Positions 41,466 to 50,519 of a DNA stretch of 64,000 nucleotides are shown piece after piece. A program made the translations under genes and the position numbers. The stretch's first letter is position 1, and each line of letters begins with the position of its first letter. Source of the DNA: QYOJ01 sp964616825 (lineage in GTDB: Bacteria > Bacteroidota > Bacteroidia > Bacteroidales > FEN-979); contig CAZTSX010000004.1 in assembly GCA_964616825.1 (NCBI GenBank), positions 106,416 through 170,415 on the forward strand, read 5' to 3'. The notes beneath the pieces are model-generated. The model was not told the origin of the DNA, made no database searches, and saw only the letters and a list, made by a program, of their open reading frames with translations.

Positions 41466-41497
41466 TAAGATAAACCAAACCATTATTTCCTTGCCTT

Positions 41498-44400
41498 ATG
41501 AAAAAGTTCTTCCTTCTCGCTTTGGGATTGATTTTCATATCTTTATATGGAGAATCACAGACCTCTTCACAATTCATGAACGTTCCAACTGATGCTGCTG
41601 ACTATCCTTACTGGATAGATATGATGCAGGATCCTGAAGCCAACTTCTTTGTTACTCAGGATGCATTTAACAGATACTGGGAAAACCGTCCTATCACCAG
41701 AGGGTGTGGCTGGAAGGTCTTCAAGCGCTGGGAATATATGATGCGTTCCCGCGTTACGCCAGATGGGATCAAACCATTACCCGATGTTACCTACAATGCA
41801 TACACGGATTACGTTACAAACATTCGTTCTGTTGCCGGAGACTGGACCTCGCTGGGTCCTGCACTGATTCCGGTACCTGGCCCTGCGGGATACTTGGGGC
41901 TGGGCCGGCTCAATGATATCGCATTTCATCCTACTGATCTTCAGAAATGGTACGTTGCCGCGCCTTCAGGAGGAATGTGGATGACCAGCGACGGAGGGCA
42001 GAACTGGGAAACACACACAGATACACTCCCCACCCTCGGTGTTTCATCAATCGTTGTGGATTGGATCAACCCCGATATCATCTTCATCGGGACAGGTGAC
42101 AGAGATGCCGGAGATGCTCCTGGATTGGGTGTATTTAAAAGCATCGACGGAGGGCTGACATGGGTCCAGTGGAATACCGGAATGGGGACTAGAACTGTGG
42201 GAGACATCCTGCAACACCCTACCAACAACCAGATCATGATAGCAGCTACCAACGGAGGTATCTACAGGACGACTGATGCGGGTTCTAACTGGACACAATC
42301 CAGATCCGGCAACTTCAAAGATCTGGCTTTCAAGCCGGGAGATCCGGATATTGTTTATGCTCAAGCAGGTGCAGGTTTTTACAGATCTGCCGATAATGGT
42401 GTCTCCTGGGTCCAGATCACAAGCGGCCTGACAGGTGGACAGCGCGGAACAATTGCAGTGACACCGGCCAATCCCAACTATGTCTATTTTGTCCAGTCTA
42501 ACGGAAGCAGCGGATTCAAAGGCCTTTACCGCTCTGCAGATGCCGGACTCACTTTCACTACACGTTCTACATCTCCCAACATCCTGGATTGGTCGTGCAA
42601 TGGTTCGGGAAATGGGGGACAGGGCTGGTACGACCTCTCCATTACAGCCGATCCGGTTAATCCTGAGATCATCTTTGTCGGCGGTGTCAATGTCTGGAAA
42701 TCAACCAACGGAGGAACTACATGGGCAATCAATTCGCACTGGTACGGAGGATGCAGTGTAGCTGAAGTACATGCCGACTGTCATATGCTCGAATATTCTC
42801 CATACGACGGAAAACTCTACGCCTGTAACGATGGCGGAATTTATAATACAGATGATGGAGGAAGCACATGGACTGATTTTACCGAAACCATGACGATTGG
42901 CCAAATTTACAAACTGGGGCAGGCTCAAACAGTAAAAGAGAAAGTGATCAATGGATTTCAGGATAATGGAACCTATACCTATTTGATACCCGAATGGGTA
43001 GCTACAGGCGGAGGGGATGGAATGGAGTGTGCCATTGACTATACCGATGCTGCCTGGACGTATCATACAATATATTATGGAGACATCTTCCGCAAATACA
43101 ACAATGCAAGTCAACAGAAGATCGCCGGAAACGGTACATTCGGAATCAATGAGAGTGGTGCCTGGGTAACCCCATTCATCCTTCATGAGACAAATCCGGA
43201 AGCTATGTTCGTAGGATTCAAAAACGTATGGAGAAGTGAAAATATACGTGAATACCAGCTAACATGGACAAAAATTTCCGACTTCGGCACCGGAAACAAC
43301 TGTGTTGTGGTTGAACAATCACCTGCCAATACCGACATGCTTTATGTAGCCCGTTATGACACTAAGTTCTTCAGATCGGATAACTGTAACGATGACGCCC
43401 CCAGTTGGATCGATCTCACCAGCTACACTCCGGGTTCAGGCTCCCCCACCGACATTGAGGCTCATCCAACCAATCCCGATATTGTCTACATGACTATCAG
43501 CAACGGTGTCTATAAATCAACCGATAAAGGAGTAACCTGGACAGATATCTCAGGCTCCCTGCCAAATATTCACATCAGCTCCATCGCCTACTACAAGAAT
43601 GCCATTGAAGGACTCTATGTGGGGACAGATGCGGGTGTCTATTATAAGGATGCCTCTATGTCAGACTGGATCCTTTTCAGCGAAGGGCTTCCTGTCAGTG
43701 TTATTGTGACTGAGCTAGACATTTTCTATGACGATGATTCTGTAGCCATGGATGCAATCCGTGCCAGTTCCTATGGCCGCGGACTCTGGGGATCTGACAT
43801 GCTCCATTCGATGCCGGCTACCGATTTTGAAGCCGACAAAACCCTTATCCCCGCTGGCTGTGAAGTCAACTTCACCGATCTCTCTATCGGTGTTCCAACG
43901 GAATGGGAGTGGACTTTTGAAGGAGGAACTCCTTCGTCATCTACTGAAAAAAATCCACAGAATATTGTTTACATCACTCCAGGTATGTATATGGTTCAGT
44001 TGATAGCCAGCAATGAAATAGGATCAGATACCTCTATCAAAACCGATTACATCACCGTAGATGATGCACTGCTGCCCGATGCTGATTTCGAAGCTGATAA
44101 AAATGTCATTTGTGGAGGTGAAGCAGTTCAACTTATTGACCTAACGGATTTCTGTCCGACTACATGGATCTGGGAATTCGCACCCAATAATGTGATCTAT
44201 CTCCAGGGAACAACCCATAACAGTCAGAATCCCATCGTGACGTTCACACAAAACGGCGCCTATACAGTCACGCTGACAGCAGGGAATTCAACAGGTAACT
44301 CCTCTATAACCAAACCTGACTTCATCCTGAATGGAGGGTATCAACTTCCTTTTGTGGATGACTTTGAAGAGGGATTTGATTTGCAATTCTGGAGCATTAT

Positions 44401-45163
44401 TAATCCGGATCAACGGATGACCTGGGATACAATCACTGTGCCTGGAACTACCGCTGATAACAAAGCTGCCTGGATGAACTTTTTCAACTATGCCTATATG
44501 ACCCAACGCGATCAACTAATCAGCCCGGCGCTTGATCTGACTAATTATTACAACATTGTGCTCTCATTCCGCCATGCATATGCACAGCGTGATGTACTGA
44601 AAGATTCCCTGATCATTCTTTGCTCGGATGATTGTGGAACATCCTGGACGCGGCTATTTGCCACTGGCCCTGATAATACACCAAACACGTTTGTAACGCA
44701 TGAACCCACGATGGATCCCTTCTATCCGGAAGACGAAAACGACTGGTGTGGAGGAAGTTACGGAGTTAACTGTTACACGATCGATCTCAATGCATTTACA
44801 GGAAAAAGTGATGTTAAGATCGCTTTTGAATCATACAACCGAAGAGGGAACAACCTATTCCTCGATGACATTACAATTAGCGGTACAGTCGGTATTCCAG
44901 ATCCTATTCATGGCGATAATACCATCCGCATCTATCCAAACCCAACAACAGGAGTCGTTCATCTGGTTATCGAAAAGATAACAGGAACGGCAACCGTATT
45001 GGTTTACAACATGCAGGGGCAGGCTATCCTGGCTAAGCAGGTTAAAGGAAGTAATCGTGCTGTCAACACAAAGCTGAACCTGGCAGGCATGGCTAAAGGA
45101 ATCTACTTTCTGAAGGTCATCACCAACCAGGCAACCTTTGTCGAAAAAATTGTCAGAGAATAG
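41498..45163 (+). CDS. Secreted BNR-propeller/PKD protein with T9SS C-terminal domain
   Basis: 1221 residues. Signal peptide about 1-20. Residues about 100-760 form sortilin/BNR-type propellers with at least eight Asp-box-like repeats (MTSDGGQNW, KSIDGGLTW, RTTDAGSNW, RSADNGVSW, KSTNGGTTW, NTDDGGSTW, KSTDKGVTW). Two PKD domains follow (about 771-855 and 857-944; FTDLSIGVPTEWEWTFEGG and WIWEF). A jelly-roll/MAM-like domain comes next (945-1127; DDFEEGFDLQFWSI, LILCSDDCGTSWTRL), then the type A T9SS domain (about 1141-1221; IRIYPNPTTGVVHL, AKGIYFLKVIT). Likely cell-surface or released; catalysis cannot be assigned, since Asp boxes alone do not prove a sialidase. Confidence 0.88.
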   Translation: MKKFFLLALGLIFISLYGESQTSSQFMNVPTDAADYPYWIDMMQDPEANFFVTQDAFNRYWENRPITRGCGWKVFKRWEYMMRSRVTPDGIKPLPDVTYNAYTDYVTNIRSVAGDWTSLGPALIPVPGPAGYLGLGRLNDIAFHPTDLQKWYVAAPSGGMWMTSDGGQNWETHTDTLPTLGVSSIVVDWINPDIIFIGTGDRDAGDAPGLGVFKSIDGGLTWVQWNTGMGTRTVGDILQHPTNNQIMIAATNGGIYRTTDAGSNWTQSRSGNFKDLAFKPGDPDIVYAQAGAGFYRSADNGVSWVQITSGLTGGQRGTIAVTPANPNYVYFVQSNGSSGFKGLYRSADAGLTFTTRSTSPNILDWSCNGSGNGGQGWYDLSITADPVNPEIIFVGGVNVWKSTNGGTTWAINSHWYGGCSVAEVHADCHMLEYSPYDGKLYACNDGGIYNTDDGGSTWTDFTETMTIGQIYKLGQAQTVKEKVINGFQDNGTYTYLIPEWVATGGGDGMECAIDYTDAAWTYHTIYYGDIFRKYNNASQQKIAGNGTFGINESGAWVTPFILHETNPEAMFVGFKNVWRSENIREYQLTWTKISDFGTGNNCVVVEQSPANTDMLYVARYDTKFFRSDNCNDDAPSWIDLTSYTPGSGSPTDIEAHPTNPDIVYMTISNGVYKSTDKGVTWTDISGSLPNIHISSIAYYKNAIEGLYVGTDAGVYYKDASMSDWILFSEGLPVSVIVTELDIFYDDDSVAMDAIRASSYGRGLWGSDMLHSMPATDFEADKTLIPAGCEVNFTDLSIGVPTEWEWTFEGGTPSSSTEKNPQNIVYITPGMYMVQLIASNEIGSDTSIKTDYITVDDALLPDADFEADKNVICGGEAVQLIDLTDFCPTTWIWEFAPNNVIYLQGTTHNSQNPIVTFTQNGAYTVTLTAGNSTGNSSITKPDFILNGGYQLPFVDDFEEGFDLQFWSIINPDQRMTWDTITVPGTTADNKAAWMNFFNYAYMTQRDQLISPALDLTNYYNIVLSFRHAYAQRDVLKDSLIILCSDDCGTSWTRLFATGPDNTPNTFVTHEPTMDPFYPEDENDWCGGSYGVNCYTIDLNAFTGKSDVKIAFESYNRRGNNLFLDDITISGTVGIPDPIHGDNTIRIYPNPTTGVVHLVIEKITGTATVLVYNMQGQAILAKQVKGSNRAVNTKLNLAGMAKGIYFLKVITNQATFVEKIVRE

Positions 45164-45179
45164 AGACCACACACGTAAA

Positions 45180-47951
45180 ATGAAAACCTTACCTAGACTC
45201 CTCATCCTCATCCTATTCTCATCCTCTTTAAATGGACAAACGGGATGGAGGCCAGGAGAGATGGAAGCGAGGGTCTCTATTTATTCAGACAAGGATGCTG
45301 TTACCTTTATAAGCCTGAACTTAATGGCTGACCCTGCATCTGTTACAGAAGCATGGGTTTACATCACCCCTGATGAGCTTAAAAAACTTGAGGCTTCTGG
45401 TTTGGAGTACATCATAACCAATGCTGACCTGAATTCCCAAAGCGAGAATTTCTGGGACCAGGCTGCGCTGGAGAGCTATCACAATTATAACCAACTTATC
45501 GAATTGTCAGATAGCCTGGCCAATAATTTCCCTGATATCTGCAAGAAAATCATACTTGGCAGCACTCCTCAAGGACGTCAACTGGCAGTTCTGAAAATTA
45601 GTGATAACGTTAATGTGGATGAGAACGAAGCGGAGATTCTCTTCGATGGCGGGATCCATGGGAACGAGATCATGGGTCCGGAGATCTGCATCCGATATGC
45701 CCGTGAAATTTGCATCGGTTACGGAACCAATCCAACCTATACTGACATCATTAACAACCGGGAGATCTGGATCTACTACCTGGTTAATCCGGATGGATTC
45801 GCCAATGGAAGCAGATATAATTCTAATTGGGTTGATCTGAACCGGGATATCGGTTTCATGTGGGGAGGAGAAGGATATAGCACCTCGCCTTTCTCGCAAC
45901 CTGAGACACAAATCCTCCGGGACCTCTGGCTGGATAACAGTTTTGTCCTGTATAATAATTTTCATGGGGGGATTGAAGCCATCTCACTGCCATGGAGTTA
46001 CCGGATGGAACAACCCCCGGATTGGGCCCACCTCAGCAACCTGGCTTCTATCTATGCCGACTCTTCAGGATATAACAACCTGATATATGGTCAGGGGTGT
46101 GTGTTTATGTACCAAATCTTCGGGGCAACCAAAGATTTCAACTACGGCTCTCTCGGTCAAGTTGGCTGGTCGATGGAGATCTCGGATCTAAAGGAACCGC
46201 CAGCATACATGATTCCGATCTATTATAACTACAATGTCCCGGCTATTACAACGATGATCGAGAGAGTAGGTTGGGGTGTTGAAGGTGTAATCACCAACTC
46301 AGTTACCGGAAGCCCGGTGAGAGCAGAGGTGTTTGTAAGTGGCTATTACCCGGTTTTCAGCGATCCCATTGTGGGTGACTACCATAAATATGTATTGCCC
46401 GGCACCTATTCAATTACAGTCAAAGCAAGCGGATACATAACCCACACAATAACCGGTATCACAGTGCCTTCTCAAGGATCTGTAGTCACGGATATCGAGC
46501 TTACTCCTACCAATGAACGCTATGCACTCCGGGCTCTTTCTACTGTGATCCCGTATTATCCCCCAAAGCCCGTCCCCTATCAGGATGAGTGCTGGGTGCC
46601 AGGGCTCATCGGCCCTCCCGACTCCATCAACTACAGCCTGGGACGAAGCGGGGTTATTGTTGTTGATATGGGAGACACAATCTTTAATGGTATCGGTAAC
46701 GATTTTATTGTATTTGAAGGGGACATCTCTCCGGAAGGATATACAGTCCATGCTGGTCAGGATCCGGACGGTCCGTGGACCTCTTTGGGCGACGGTACAG
46801 GAACAACGGGGTTTGACCTAACTAGTGGTCCTGTCTCCAGCGCCAGGTATATCAAACTTACCGATGATGGGAATGGGCCTACCAATGCAGACAATGCCGG
46901 CTTTGACCTGGATGCCATTGAGATCCTAACCCTTCCGCTGATCGCCGACTTTATTGCCAGCAATAACACACCCTGCCAGGGAGAAAGCGTGAACTTTACA
47001 GATGAAACATCAGGTGATCCGACAAGTTGGCTCTGGGAGTTTCCTGGCGGAACACCCTCAACATCTTCATCGCAAAATCCAACAAATATCATCTACAACA
47101 TTCCGGGTCTCTATGATGTAACTCTCACTGTGATGAACCAGTTCACACAGGCCACCCTGACAAAAGAAGACTTTATCAACGTTAGTGGATTGCCTTTAAA
47201 ACCTACCACACCGACCGGACCGGATATCGTTTGTCAGAATGTACAATCGGAATATACCACAAGCGGTACATCAGGAGCTACCAGTTTCATCTGGGATCTT
47301 ACTCCTGAGGATGCAGGAAGTCTATCCGGTGTTTGGGTAACCTGCACAATCGACTGGAACGATACGTATATTGGTGATGCCTACCTGAAGGTAAAAGAGG
47401 TGAATGCATGTGGCGAAGGTCCTTTCAGCGACAGCATAACAATTACCGTCCGGGAAGCCCCGGTTGTTTACCTTGGCGCAGATACTACCATCTGTCCGCT
47501 GGACTCAGTCATACTGGATGCCGGAAGCCCCGATTGTTCGTTTCTCTGGTCAACAGGAGAGACGACACAAACGATCATCGTAGACTCCATCGGCCTGGGA
47601 TTAGGTGCTCACCCCATCTGGGTGACAATAACCAATGTATTCAACTGCCAGGATATTGATACGATAATCATTACGATTGATGCCTGCACAGCAATTCCGG
47701 ATGTGGATCAACACGCCTCTGTGTTGATCTATCCAAATCCAAACACCGGATCATTCCGGGTTGCTATCAACGGATTGAAGAATAGCTTCTGTGAATTGAT
47801 GAGTTTACAAGGTATAGTTGTGTATCAAACAGTGTTGAAAAACCAGCAAAAAGAGGTTGAAATAACTCGTCCGCAACTGCCTAAAGGAATCTATTTGTTG
47901 AGAATCCGATCAGAAGCACAAACAATTGTCAGAAAAGTGATCATTCAATAG
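45180..47951 (+). CDS. Secreted M14 zinc carboxypeptidase with T9SS C-terminal domain
   Basis: 923 residues from ATG 45180 (MKTLPRLLILILFSSSLNG signal peptide). Peptidase M14 domain about 100-370: zinc ligands H160 and E163 in GGIHGNEIMGPE and H262 in NNFHGG, substrate-binding N221-R222 in DLNRDIGF, catalytic E333 in GWSMEISD. A carboxypeptidase-regulatory-like domain follows (about 373-455), then a discoidin-like beta domain, a PKD domain (SWLWEFPGGTPSTSSSQNPT), a PKD-like Ig domain and the T9SS domain (VLIYPNPNTGSFRVAI, PKGIYLLRIRS). All catalytic residues are present, so activity is expected. It lies 16 bp after the BNR protein. Confidence 0.9.
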   Translation: MKTLPRLLILILFSSSLNGQTGWRPGEMEARVSIYSDKDAVTFISLNLMADPASVTEAWVYITPDELKKLEASGLEYIITNADLNSQSENFWDQAALESYHNYNQLIELSDSLANNFPDICKKIILGSTPQGRQLAVLKISDNVNVDENEAEILFDGGIHGNEIMGPEICIRYAREICIGYGTNPTYTDIINNREIWIYYLVNPDGFANGSRYNSNWVDLNRDIGFMWGGEGYSTSPFSQPETQILRDLWLDNSFVLYNNFHGGIEAISLPWSYRMEQPPDWAHLSNLASIYADSSGYNNLIYGQGCVFMYQIFGATKDFNYGSLGQVGWSMEISDLKEPPAYMIPIYYNYNVPAITTMIERVGWGVEGVITNSVTGSPVRAEVFVSGYYPVFSDPIVGDYHKYVLPGTYSITVKASGYITHTITGITVPSQGSVVTDIELTPTNERYALRALSTVIPYYPPKPVPYQDECWVPGLIGPPDSINYSLGRSGVIVVDMGDTIFNGIGNDFIVFEGDISPEGYTVHAGQDPDGPWTSLGDGTGTTGFDLTSGPVSSARYIKLTDDGNGPTNADNAGFDLDAIEILTLPLIADFIASNNTPCQGESVNFTDETSGDPTSWLWEFPGGTPSTSSSQNPTNIIYNIPGLYDVTLTVMNQFTQATLTKEDFINVSGLPLKPTTPTGPDIVCQNVQSEYTTSGTSGATSFIWDLTPEDAGSLSGVWVTCTIDWNDTYIGDAYLKVKEVNACGEGPFSDSITITVREAPVVYLGADTTICPLDSVILDAGSPDCSFLWSTGETTQTIIVDSIGLGLGAHPIWVTITNVFNCQDIDTIIITIDACTAIPDVDQHASVLIYPNPNTGSFRVAINGLKNSFCELMSLQGIVVYQTVLKNQQKEVEITRPQLPKGIYLLRIRSEAQTIVRKVIIQ

Positions 47952-47963
47952 AAGGAGGTTCGC

Positions 47964-48422
47964 ATAAAAAACCTGTTTTTCCTTTTGTCAGCATTTGTAA
48001 TCCTGGCCTCTTGTACGTCATCCGAGGAAAGAAAGAAAGAGGCCCGGAAAGAGGTCTTAAGTACCGACAGGGCATTCTCTGCTATGAGTGCGGAGGAGGG
48101 GGCGAATGCTGCCTTCCTTCATTATGCTGCAAATGATGTGATAAAGCTTCAGGAAGGTAGATTCCCGGTCATCGGAAAAGATGCTCTGAGAGAAAGCTTT
48201 CAATCAGCTCCCGACGATGGCTTCCGCCTGACCTGGGTACCTATAAAAGCAGAGGTAAGCCGTTCAGGTGACTTGGGATACACGTTTGGTTCGTACGAAT
48301 TATATGATTTTGATCATAACGAAATCCGGTACGGCAATTACATCACCATCTGGCGGAAAGAGAAAGATGGTGCCTGGCGTTGGATCCTGGATGGGGGGAA
48401 CTCAACACCACCTCCTGAATAA
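47964..48422 (+). CDS. DUF4440/SnoaL-like lipoprotein, apparent AUA start
   Basis: From the ATA at 47964 the frame encodes (M)KNLFFLLSAFVILASC, a lipoprotein signal peptide with lipobox LASC. A strong Shine-Dalgarno AGGAGG (47953-47958) lies 5 nt before the ATA. The only other candidate, TTG 47985, would remove the basic N-region and leave the Shine-Dalgarno 26 nt away. The mature part (VLSTDRAFSAMSAEEGANAAFLHYAANDVI, GKDALRESFQ, GYTFGSYEL, YGNYITIWRKEKDGAWRWILDGGN) matches the NTF2-like DUF4440 fold. Either AUA initiation or a sequencing error (ATG to ATA) explains the start. Product 152 residues; ligand unknown. Confidence 0.75.
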   Translation: MKNLFFLLSAFVILASCTSSEERKKEARKEVLSTDRAFSAMSAEEGANAAFLHYAANDVIKLQEGRFPVIGKDALRESFQSAPDDGFRLTWVPIKAEVSRSGDLGYTFGSYELYDFDHNEIRYGNYITIWRKEKDGAWRWILDGGNSTPPPE

Positions 48423-48433
48423 CCACCTGTTAT

Positions 48434-49648
48434 ATGGGTTCAGAACACCAAGGCCAACTCTGGAACAGAAGCTTCATACTCCTGGCGTTCGGTAACCTGA
48501 TGATGGCTATCGGATTCTATTTCCTGATCCCTACCCTACCTATTTATGTCGTTGAAGAGCTTCATGCAAAGCCAAGTGAAGTTGGATACATTCTTGCTAT
48601 CTACACTGTTTCTGCACTGATTATCAGGCCATTTACAGGAATTGCACTCGATACCTGGGGAAGAAAATGGATATTCCTTATCTCTCTTTTGGTATTTACT
48701 CTTACGATTGCTGTTTATCCGTTGATGTCATCTTTTCTCTTTCTGCTGGCTCTACGCTTCTTCCACGGATTTTCGTGGGGAGTGGCCACAACCTCCAGCA
48801 TTACTGTGGTAGTTGATGTAATCCCTCCTCATAAGCGTGGCCGTGGTATCGGCTATTTCGGCATTTCATTTACGGTCTCTATGGCTATCGCGCCAGTATT
48901 GGCACTGGTGATCCTGGAAGCGACGGGATATCTCACCATGTTTATGACTGCTGCGCTCTTCTCCTTCTGCGGACTGGTACTGGCCACATTCGTCAGATAT
49001 CCTGTATTTATAGGAAAAAGAGAGAAGGTTCGGTATACCTGGAAGCAATTTATTGAACCGAGAGGAGTGCCGATCTCTATTCCACTAGCTCTCTTCGGTG
49101 CCGCTTATGGTGGTGTTTTTTCATTCATTACTCTTTTTGATAAAGACCTGGGATTGGAACTTGCAGGTACCTTTTTCATCATCCTGGCAGGAGGTGTTAC
49201 TATCTCCCGCCTTTTTGCAGGTCAAATCCTTGATAGGTATGGACCAACATATATCATGATGGCGGGATTTATCATTTCCATCATTGGATTCTTCATCCTC
49301 GGCTGGTTCACATCGTCTGCAGGGTTCTTGATCTCAGCTATCCTGATTGGAATTGGAGCAGGAATCCTGATCCCAACACTTCTGGCGCTGGGAAACAACA
49401 TTGTGGGCTTCAATCGTCGTGGAGCCATTAACGCCACACTGATAACAGCATTTGATCTCGGGATTGGAACTGGCTCTCTGGGACTGGGATTCCTGTCGGA
49501 GCTGATCGGATTTCCGGGCATGTACCTGATCTCCACCCTGATTCTATTTGTTGCATTGACCTACTATTTTGTACACACGAATGGGTTTTATCTCAAACGG
49601 TATGAGAAAGAGGGACAAGGGATGAGGGATAAGGGACGGAAATCGTGA
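48434..49648 (+). CDS. Major facilitator superfamily transporter
   Basis: 404 residues with about 12 membrane helices. The MFS motif A region is FTGIALDTWGRKWIF, repeated as FAGQILDRYGPTYI in the second half. VVDVIPPHKRGRGIGYFGISF is typical of drug- or sugar-efflux MFS members. The last 13 residues (from about KEGQGMRDKGRKS) are translated from a heptamer array and the TGA is inside a GTGAATC unit, so the native C-terminus was probably different. The substrate is unknown. Confidence 0.88.
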   Translation: MGSEHQGQLWNRSFILLAFGNLMMAIGFYFLIPTLPIYVVEELHAKPSEVGYILAIYTVSALIIRPFTGIALDTWGRKWIFLISLLVFTLTIAVYPLMSSFLFLLALRFFHGFSWGVATTSSITVVVDVIPPHKRGRGIGYFGISFTVSMAIAPVLALVILEATGYLTMFMTAALFSFCGLVLATFVRYPVFIGKREKVRYTWKQFIEPRGVPISIPLALFGAAYGGVFSFITLFDKDLGLELAGTFFIILAGGVTISRLFAGQILDRYGPTYIMMAGFIISIIGFFILGWFTSSAGFLISAILIGIGAGILIPTLLALGNNIVGFNRRGAINATLITAFDLGIGTGSLGLGFLSELIGFPGMYLISTLILFVALTYYFVHTNGFYLKRYEKEGQGMRDKGRKS

Positions 49649-49686
49649 ATCGTGAATCGTGAATCGTTAATCGTATATCGTAAAAT
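49610..49686 (+). repeat. Eleven-unit heptamer array linking the GAGGGAC and GTGAATC types
   Basis: The 77 bp divides exactly into 11 heptamers: GAGGGAC, AAGGGAT, GAGGGAT, AAGGGAC, GGAAATC, three GTGAATC, GTTAATC, GTATATC and GTAAAAT. The first five units and the first bases of the sixth are the 3' end of the MFS gene, and the array ends 7 bp before the rsmE start. The gradual shift shows that unit types seen elsewhere as separate arrays belong to one family. Confidence 0.9.
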
Positions 49687-49693
49687 TGTTAAC

Positions 49694-50401
49694 ATGCATC
49701 TGTTTTATTCTCCGGATATTGAACATCCATTTCACCAACTGCCTGAAGAGGAGTCAAAGCATATTCACCGGGTGTTGAGGCTAATGGAAGGCGATGAGCT
49801 CTTTCTAACCAATGGAAAGGGTGTAATATACCAGTGCGAGATATCTTCCGCATCCCCCAAAAAATGCATGGTCAGGATTCTCTCAACAGAAAAGACGCAA
49901 GTAAATCCTGTTCAACTACATATCGCGATTGCACCCACGAAGAATATCAGCCGGTTTGAGTGGTTTCTGGAGAAAGCCACAGAGATCGGAATTGATGAGA
50001 TCACACCCCTGATCTGTTCTCATTCTGAGCGGAAAGTTGTGAAAACTGATCGTCTCAATAAGATTCTCATTACAGCCATGAAACAATCGCTTAAAAGCCG
50101 GCTCCCTCATATTAATCAGGCAACTTCGTTCAACGAGCTCATTCACAGGGGATTCGATGGACAAAAATTCATTGCCTATTGCACGACTGGTCAAGAGGAT
50201 CTGCTCCAGAAGGCCTGCCTGCCAGGCTCTTCTGCTCTTATTCTCATCGGTCCCGAAGGCGACTTCTCACCTGAAGAGATCGAACAGGCAAAACAAGCCG
50301 GATTCAATCCTGTCAGCCTGGGGAACAGCCGGCTGCGAACAGAAACAGCCGGATTGGTGGCATGCACAATGTTTCAATTGATTAATCAGGGATCAACTTG
50401 A
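49694..50401 (+). CDS. rsmE: 16S rRNA (uracil-1498 N3)-methyltransferase
   Basis: RsmE methylates U1498 of 16S rRNA with SAM. The 235 residues from ATG 49694 (MHLFYSPDIEHPFHQLP) show the N-terminal PUA-like domain (ESKHIHRVLRLMEGDELFLTNG), EWFLEKATEIGIDEITPL, and the SPOUT trefoil-knot motifs IGPEGDFSPEEIEQ and LGNSRLRTETAGLVACTM. A longer reading from 49652 would add 14 residues translated from the heptamer array and is rejected. Confidence 0.94.
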   Translation: MHLFYSPDIEHPFHQLPEEESKHIHRVLRLMEGDELFLTNGKGVIYQCEISSASPKKCMVRILSTEKTQVNPVQLHIAIAPTKNISRFEWFLEKATEIGIDEITPLICSHSERKVVKTDRLNKILITAMKQSLKSRLPHINQATSFNELIHRGFDGQKFIAYCTTGQEDLLQKACLPGSSALILIGPEGDFSPEEIEQAKQAGFNPVSLGNSRLRTETAGLVACTMFQLINQGST

Positions 50402-50413
50402 ACTAGAAAAACT

Positions 50414-50487
50414 TGTCATTGCGAGGAACTGAAGCTGCAAGCAAAGCGAAGCAGATAGCTATGCCGATGGTGACGAAGCAAACTGAA
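50414..50487 (+). repeat. Dispersed TGTCATTGCGAGG element
   Basis: The 5' part TGTCATTGCGAGGAACTGAAG is followed by CAAGCAAAGCGAAGCAGAT and a second CGAAGCAAAC. It is the most complete of three copies (others at 51201 and inside valS at 52775). Elements of this kind, translated as RFARND-like peptides when inside genes, occur in many bacterial genomes. Confidence 0.6.
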
Positions 50488-50492
50488 AACCT

Positions 50493-50500
50493 TAACTTTG
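50493..50500 (+). promoter_or_regulatory. -7 promoter box before the DUF4159 gene
   Basis: TAACTTTG fits TAnnTTTG and lies 20 bp before the ATG at 50520, just after the dispersed element. No TTG at -33 was found. Confidence 0.5.
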
Positions 50501-50519
50501 TCTCTAATTTGTTGTAACG

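Noticed and set aside
49652..49693. N-terminal extension MNRESLIVYRKIVN on RsmE
   Set aside because: It is a translation of the heptamer array; RsmE proteins start at MHLFY-like sequence.
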